From positions 1-9,709 of the forward strand of contig CAMGMW010000034.1 in the NCBI GenBank assembly GCA_946059285.1: a stretch of 9,709 nucleotides of DNA. The letters are read 5' to 3'. Each line of letters opens with the position of its first letter. Within the stretch, counting starts at the first letter, position 1. The notes under the pieces were generated by a model. It saw only the letters and a list, made by a program, of their open reading frames with translations. It did no database searches and was not told the DNA's origin. The position numbers and the translations under genes were made by a program. The stretch comes from an uncultured Clostridia bacterium (GTDB taxonomy: Bacteria > Bacillota_A > Clostridia > Oscillospirales > Oscillospiraceae). This document shows positions 6,347 to 9,709 of this stretch, one piece after another.

Positions 6347-7000
6347 TCACGTGATGGTCAAAAAGCTCGACGCCCACTTGAGATGCTCGTCGAGGGCGGC
6401 GCAAAAAGTGCCGGTATCCCGCTTGCGGATCAGGGACAGCAGGTGAATGTGCTGCAGGGTGCTTTCGTGCAGATCGTTGAGCGCCTCCGCCGAAAGGGAC
6501 AGATAACGCTTCATGTTTGCCATGTTGCTGTGCATGATGTTCTTGATATAGGTGTTTTGGCAGCGGTCCACGATCAGCTCATGAAGCTCCCAGTCCAGAG
6601 AGGAAAAAAGCGCCAGATCCGGATCGGATGAGGACTGCACGGTGTCCAGAAGCGACTGAAAGCGAGCTTCAAAGTCGTTGATCTCCTCATCGGAAATATG
6701 AAAAACGGAGGTTTTCGCCGCCTGAACCTCCAAAAGGCAGCGCACCTCATACAAATCTTCGATATCTTTGGATGAAAGCGGTCTGACATAGGCGCCGATC
6801 CCGCTGCGGATATCCAGCCAGCCCTCGCTCTCGAGGGCGCGCATCGCTTCGCGCACCGGGGTGCGGCTCATGCCGAGCTGCTGGGCAAGCGCGTTTTCAC
6901 TCAGCAGGGTCCCTGCGGTGATCGTGCCGTCGCAAATGGCGTTTTTGATTTCATCGTATGCTTTTTCCGAGAGAGTCGCTTTGCGCTGAGAAACTATCAT
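6347..7000 (-). CDS. GntR-family transcriptional regulator, FadR/FCD subfamily
   Basis: This 217-residue regulator has an N-terminal winged helix (about residues 8-73), with ISENALAQ-type recognition here seen as LSENALAQQLGMSRTPVREA (33-52). A C-terminal all-helical FCD ligand domain (about 80-210) follows. Asp136, His140, His184 and His206 sit where FCD proteins bind a metal that contacts carboxylate ligands. Such regulators usually repress sugar-acid or organic-acid genes and let go on binding the acid. I chose the ATG at 7000: it gives the usual family length, and a longer reading upstream would overlap the divergent gene and its promoter region. The ribosome binding site (AGAAAGAAG) is weak. 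It faces the TRAP operon and is divergent from the dehydrogenase, so control of both is the natural inference. Confidence 0.92.
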   Translation of the reverse strand: MIVSQRKATLSEKAYDEIKNAICDGTITAGTLLSENALAQQLGMSRTPVREAMRALESEGWLDIRSGIGAYVRPLSSKDIEDLYEVRCLLEVQAAKTSVFHISDEEINDFEARFQSLLDTVQSSSDPDLALFSSLDWELHELIVDRCQNTYIKNIMHSNMANMKRYLSLSAEALNDLHESTLQHIHLLSLIRKRDTGTFCAALDEHLKWASSFLTIT

Positions 7001-7024
7001 GTCAAGCAGCTTCTTTCTGATTTT

Positions 7025-7039
7025 TATACCAATATACCA
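7025..7039 (-). promoter_or_regulatory. Tandem GGTATA repeats, likely regulator binding site
   Basis: On the bottom strand TGGTATA occurs twice (7039-7033 and 7031-7025), eight bases apart, overlapping the predicted gntR -10 box. Tandem GGTATA repeats are the known recognition sequence of E. coli NanR, another FCD-type GntR regulator, though NanR uses three copies. The shared GTATA core also appears in the palindrome at 237-250. Autorepression of gntR, with possible control of the divergent dehydrogenase gene, is inferred. Confidence 0.5.
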
Positions 7040-7059
7040 TAAAACCCCGTGTGGAGCAA
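7031..7059 (-). promoter_or_regulatory. Promoter of the gntR-family gene
   Basis: On the bottom strand TTGCTC (7059-7054) and TATATT (7036-7031) are separated by 17 bases. Transcription would start near 7024, giving a leader of about 24 bases before the ATG at 7000. The -10 box lies within the GGTATA repeat pair, consistent with negative autoregulation. Confidence 0.6.
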
Positions 7060-7075
7060 CGAGTTTTTTGGATGG

Positions 7076-7109
7076 TCCCAAGGAAAATAACGGGGAAGCG
7101 TTTGGGAGG
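7076..7109 (+). promoter_or_regulatory. Inverted repeat overlapping the dehydrogenase ribosome binding site
   Basis: TCCCAA (7076-7081) is complementary to TTGGGA (7102-7107), which overlaps the ribosome binding site GGGAGG (7104-7109) just before the ATG at 7115. A six-pair stem with a 20-base loop could partly hide the site. The stem is short and may be chance. I see no clear -35/-10 pair for this gene in the 114-base divergent region; TTTTTTG near 7064-7070 is only a weak candidate. Confidence 0.3.
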
Positions 7110-7114
7110 AAACT

Positions 7115-8089
7115 ATGGAACGAACCGCACCGCTTTTTTGGATCGTTGATGACGAATGGGAAGAACACGACCTGGAAACCGGCATGCTGAAAAAGGCCGT
7201 GCCGTCCTGCGAGATCCGCCTGACAAAAGATCACTTTTCAGAGGACCTGGAGACATTCGGAAAGGATGCCGACCTGCTCCTGACGCAGATCAGCTATCCC
7301 ATCACGGAAACGGTGCTGCGCAGGCTCAAGCGCTGCCGCGGCATTGCCGTTTTCGGCAGCGGATACAACAATGTGGATGTGAAAACGGCGCGGGAGCTCG
7401 GTATTCCCGTGACAAATGTGAACGGCTACTGCACGGAAGATCTGGCGGATTATGTTCTGGCGGCGATTTTGCACTGCAACAAGCGGCTGGTCGCGTTTGC
7501 CGCGAACATCGGCTCCGGAGAATGGGGCGCAAACGCAATCCACACTCCCATTCACCGGGTGAACACGCAGTCGCTGCTGCTGCTCGGCTTTGGCCGTATC
7601 GGCTCCGTCGTTGCAAAAAAGGCGCACGCGATCGGCATGCATGTCATGGTGTACGACCCGTTTCTGCCCGCGGAGAAGATACGCAGCGGCGGATACGAGC
7701 CGATTTCCGTGGAGGAGGGGCTCGGCAGGGCGGACTATGTGTCGGTGCACATGCCGCTGACGAAAGAAAATCAGGGCATCATAAACCGAAGCATTTTTGA
7801 AAAAATGAAACCCTCCGCGGTTTTCATCAATGTTGCGCGCGGCGGTCTTGTCAACGAAAACGACCTTGCAGAAGCGCTTGGAGCAAACAGGATCGGCGGC
7901 GCGGTGCTGGATGTCGTCGCCGAAGAGCCGATCGCGCGGGACAACCCACTGCTTCGCGCGCCGAACTGCCTGCTGACCCCGCATATCTCCTACGCTTCGG
8001 AGGAATCCACGCGGGAGCTGCGCTCGCGCGCGGTCGAAAATGCGCTGGCGATGTACCGCGGAGAGCAGCCACGCGATCCCGTGCGCTGA
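7115..8089 (+). CDS. NAD-dependent D-2-hydroxyacid dehydrogenase
   Basis: This 324-residue cytosolic oxidoreductase belongs to the D-isomer-specific 2-hydroxyacid dehydrogenase family (phosphoglycerate dehydrogenase, glyoxylate reductase and D-lactate dehydrogenase relatives). The Rossmann motif GFGRIG is at 158-163. Asp181, after the second strand (VYDPF), favours NAD over NADP. The catalytic trio is intact: Arg242 (INVARGG), Glu271 (VVAEEP) and His290 (LLTPH). It lacks a C-terminal ACT domain, so it is not a full-length regulated SerA. ATG at 7115 has GGAGG five bases upstream. It is divergent from the GntR gene and close to the LarA-like/aconitase X operon, so reduction or oxidation of a 2-keto/2-hydroxy acid in that pathway is plausible. 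The family is too broad to name the substrate. Confidence 0.93.
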   Translation: MERTAPLFWIVDDEWEEHDLETGMLKKAVPSCEIRLTKDHFSEDLETFGKDADLLLTQISYPITETVLRRLKRCRGIAVFGSGYNNVDVKTARELGIPVTNVNGYCTEDLADYVLAAILHCNKRLVAFAANIGSGEWGANAIHTPIHRVNTQSLLLLGFGRIGSVVAKKAHAIGMHVMVYDPFLPAEKIRSGGYEPISVEEGLGRADYVSVHMPLTKENQGIINRSIFEKMKPSAVFINVARGGLVNENDLAEALGANRIGGAVLDVVAEEPIARDNPLLRAPNCLLTPHISYASEESTRELRSRAVENALAMYRGEQPRDPVR

Positions 8090-8110
8090 GCCCTGCAAAG
8101 AAATAACGAT

Positions 8111-8198
8111 ACTGCCACCGGGTAGTGCAATGTGAAAGCATTTGCAGACACACCATTAGGTCTTTGAAGGTGTGTTGCAAATGCTTTTTGCAAAGGAG
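8111..8198 (+). promoter_or_regulatory. Structured leader of pnuC: candidate attenuator or riboswitch
   Basis: Three pairings can be drawn. First, ACTGCC (8111-8116) with GGTAGT (8121-8126), loop ACCG. Second, a long stem of 8135-8154 with 8069-independent partner 8169-8187: 19 pairs, one bulged G (8147), a 14-base loop, then TTTTT at 8185-8189, which looks like a terminator. Third, TGCAATG (8126-8132) with CATTTGCA (8139-8146), which would compete with the long stem. In addition the loop segment TCTTTG (8161-8166) is complementary to CAAAGG (8191-8196) at the ribosome binding site, a possible pseudoknot hiding it. The position directly before a cofactor-precursor transporter suggests ligand control of transcription or translation. 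I do not recognise a known riboswitch class. A plain terminator for the upstream dehydrogenase gene is the simpler alternative. Confidence 0.55.
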
Positions 8199-8205
8199 AA
8201 AAAAC

Positions 8206-8952
8206 ATGAAGAAAGCTCTGATGCCTTTTCAAAGTCTGACGCGGTTTGAAAAAGGTCTGTATATCGCATCGCTGGTCACGGTTAGCGCCGCGTTTTTGCT
8301 TTCGCGTTCCAACGACATTCTGACGCTGATCGCCTCGCTGATCGGAGCGACCGCACTGATCTTCGTGGCAAAGGGATACGTGCTCGGGCAGATCCTGACC
8401 GTCGTTTTTTCACTGTTCTATGGAGTGATCTCGTTTTATTTCCACTACTACGGCGAAATGATCACCTATCTCGGCATGACCTCTCCGATCGCGGCTTTGG
8501 CAGTGATCTCCTGGCTGCGCCATCCCTATGAGGAGACGGCGGAAGTGGAAGTGAGCCGAATGACAAAACGGCAGATCGCCGCCATGCTCGGCTCGGCGGC
8601 TGCTGTGACCGTAATATTTTATTTTATCCTCAAGGCGTTGGGGAACGCAAATCTGGCTTTCAGCACGGTTTCCGTGACAACGAGCTATCTTGCCTCCTAC
8701 ATGACGCTGTGCCGGAGTCCGTTTTACGCGGTGGGATATGCGGCAAACGACATTGTGCTGATCATTTTATGGGTGCTGGCATCGATGGAGGACGCCTCCT
8801 ATGTTCCGATGGTCGCGTGCTTTGTGATTTTCTTCATCAATGATTCCTACGGCTTCTTCAACTGGCAGCGAATGAAAAAGAGGCAGTGTCCGGGCAAAAA
8901 AAGAAGAGAAGATGCGTCAAAACCAATTGCAGTGACGCCGCAGATCGACTAA
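8206..8952 (+). CDS. pnuC: PnuC-family nicotinamide riboside (or related vitamin) transporter
   Basis: This 248-residue membrane protein has about seven hydrophobic segments. It shows PnuC-family features: SNDILTLIASLIGATALIFV (35-54), KGYVLGQILTVVFSLFYGVI (56-75), the segment MTSPIAALAVISWLRHPY (91-108), and a closing INDSYGFFNW (211-220) before a basic, hydrophilic tail. PnuC proteins are facilitators that let unphosphorylated nicotinamide riboside enter, after which a kinase traps it for NAD synthesis. Related members carry thiamine or riboflavin, so the exact vitamin is uncertain. I chose ATG 8206, with AAAGGAG at 8192-8198. A longer reading from 8125 would run through the leader hairpin and adds non-membrane sequence. 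It is followed after 13 bases by the ygjV-like gene, and the two surely form one unit. Confidence 0.88.
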   Translation: MKKALMPFQSLTRFEKGLYIASLVTVSAAFLLSRSNDILTLIASLIGATALIFVAKGYVLGQILTVVFSLFYGVISFYFHYYGEMITYLGMTSPIAALAVISWLRHPYEETAEVEVSRMTKRQIAAMLGSAAAVTVIFYFILKALGNANLAFSTVSVTTSYLASYMTLCRSPFYAVGYAANDIVLIILWVLASMEDASYVPMVACFVIFFINDSYGFFNWQRMKKRQCPGKKRREDASKPIAVTPQID

Positions 8953-8965
8953 GGAGGAAAACAGT

Positions 8966-9508
8966 ATGTGGCAAAAGGTCTTGATCCAGGGGATCGGTTT
9001 CGTTGCAGCGGCGCTTCTGATCCTTTCCTTCCAGTGCAGGAACAGCCGGAAACTGTTTTTCCTGCAGATGTGCTCAAGCATGACATATGTGTTGCACTTT
9101 TTCCTGCTGAACGCGCTCTCCGGCTGCGCAAACCTGTTTTGCAGCATAGCAAGGAGCTTTGTCTTTTCACAGCGCACGAAAAAGTGGGCGCAATGGAAGG
9201 GCTGGCTTTTTCTGCTGGTGCTTGCAAACGTGGCGGCAACCGCGCTGACGTGGGAAAATGCGTTGAGCATCCTGCCTTTTTTGGGTACGGCAGGAATGAC
9301 GGTCGCAGGCTGGAAGGGAAACGGCAAGCACATCCGTCTTGCGAATCTGTTTGTCTGCTGTCCTGCGTGGCTCATTTACGACATCTATTCCCACTCGATC
9401 CCCGGAGCGCTCTGCGAGACCTTCAGCCTGTGCTCCATCGCAATCTCTGTCATGCGGTACGGCTGGAAAGCACTGGACGGCGACGGGGAAGAAGTCAAAA
9501 AGGAATGA
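8966..9508 (+). CDS. YgjV-family inner membrane protein
   Basis: This 180-residue protein has five to six hydrophobic segments and resembles the YgjV family (Imp-YgjV), whose function is not established. The family-like N-terminal stretch ILSFQCRNSRKLFFLQ (19-34) is followed by HFFLLNALSGCANLFCSIAR (44-63), and the C-terminus is a short charged tail (residues 170-180). AGGAGG at 8952-8957 overlaps the pnuC stop and sits eight bases before ATG, so translation is coupled to pnuC. The pairing with PnuC suggests a part in uptake or handling of the same small molecule, but this is guilt by association only. Recognition rests on the N-terminal pattern and size. Confidence 0.72.
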   Translation: MWQKVLIQGIGFVAAALLILSFQCRNSRKLFFLQMCSSMTYVLHFFLLNALSGCANLFCSIARSFVFSQRTKKWAQWKGWLFLLVLANVAATALTWENALSILPFLGTAGMTVAGWKGNGKHIRLANLFVCCPAWLIYDIYSHSIPGALCETFSLCSIAISVMRYGWKALDGDGEEVKKE

Positions 9509-9709
9509 ACGCAAAAGACAGCAAAGAGCATCTCCGCCAAAGGCGGAGCTTGCTTCGTCCCGGGAAGGAGAATGGAGACAGGGGGAAAAGCGGGCTGCAT
9601 AGAGACTGCGGCGGAAAAGAGAAGTGGATTTCTTTTCGAGGTTATTGTAAAATAATGTTCACTGAATAATCAAAAAACACTGTAATATCAAGACATAGCG
9701 CCGCTTCTG
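9509..9709. other. Right-edge intergenic stretch without a recognisable gene
   Basis: No convincing coding region is seen. CTCCGCC (9532-9538) and GGCGGAG (9542-9548) form a perfect seven-pair hairpin with an AAA loop, 24 bases after the ygjV stop. No T-run follows on either strand, so it is at best a weak terminator or a message-end stabiliser. From about 9640 the DNA turns AT-rich. TTCACT (9658-9663) and TGTAAT (9681-9686) with 17 bases between make a weak rightward promoter candidate for a gene beyond the window. Confidence 0.45.

Noticed and set aside
6347..6354. TCACGTGA palindrome similar to the centre of 3290-3303
   Set aside because: Only the common six-base CACGTG is shared, and it lies across the gntR stop codon; an eight-base palindrome is expected by chance.
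7000..7234. N-terminal extension of the GntR-family gene upstream to 7234
   Set aside because: The extension overlaps the dehydrogenase start and its own predicted promoter, adds no known domain, and the ATG at 7000 gives the usual family length.
7115..8089. Dehydrogenase as phosphoglycerate dehydrogenase (SerA)
   Set aside because: The protein has no C-terminal regulatory domain, and there is no serine biosynthesis gene nearby, so the general family name is safer.
8133..8146. TGAAAGCATTTGCA as a catabolite-response (cre) site
   Set aside because: It fits the consensus at many positions but lacks the central CG, and the same bases are accounted for by the left arm of the leader stem.
8125..8205. 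Earlier start for pnuC at 8125
   Set aside because: It lacks a ribosome binding site and would translate the leader hairpin. ATG 8206 follows a clear AAAGGAG and begins directly before the first membrane segment.
9532..9548. CTCCGCC/GGCGGAG hairpin as an intrinsic terminator of ygjV
   Set aside because: The stem is perfect but no T-run follows on either strand, so I noted it only within the right-edge stretch.

Overview
The window looks like a chromosomal segment of an anaerobic Firmicute of the class Clostridia, perhaps an Oscillospiraceae-type gut bacterium. The reasons are strong AGGAGG-type ribosome binding sites before most genes, a moderately high GC content with AT-rich intergenic regions, a lysine-rich lipoprotein signal peptide of Gram-positive style, and a PnuC/YgjV pair. 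The placement is an inference from style, not from a database match. I see no rRNA, tRNA, CRISPR array, insertion sequence or phage gene.

Layout. Bases 1-169 hold a possible gene tail, a possible terminator and a possible leftward promoter. A near-consensus promoter (170-198), followed by a GntR-type operator-like palindrome (237-250), leads into a six-gene rightward operon. Its genes are a LarA-like (DUF2088) putative nickel-pincer hydroxyacid racemase/epimerase (290-1531), the large and small subunits of a split aconitase X dehydratase (1609-2823, 2825-3232), and a complete tripartite TRAP transporter: DctP-type binding lipoprotein (3347-4381), DctQ-type small permease (4458-4979) and DctM-type large permease (4980-6257). 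A strong terminator (6276-6315) closes it. Downstream, a FadR/FCD-type GntR regulator (complement 6347-7000) faces the operon and is divergent from a D-2-hydroxyacid dehydrogenase (7115-8089). Next come a PnuC-family transporter (8206-8952) with an unusual structured leader, and a YgjV-family membrane protein (8966-9508). The last 201 bases hold only a small hairpin and no recognisable gene.

How the parts may work together. The first eight genes read as a self-contained catabolic module for an unidentified hydroxy-carboxylic acid. The TRAP system would import it, the LarA-like protein would invert a hydroxyl-bearing carbon, aconitase X would dehydrate the right isomer, and the dehydrogenase would interconvert a 2-keto and 2-hydroxy acid with NAD(H). 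The GntR protein would act as the substrate-responsive switch. I know of no characterised pathway with exactly this combination, so the substrate is open; hydroxyproline-type, sugar-acid and branched hydroxy acids are possible. The pnuC-ygjV pair is probably a separate unit for uptake of a vitamin or cofactor precursor, with its own leader-RNA control.
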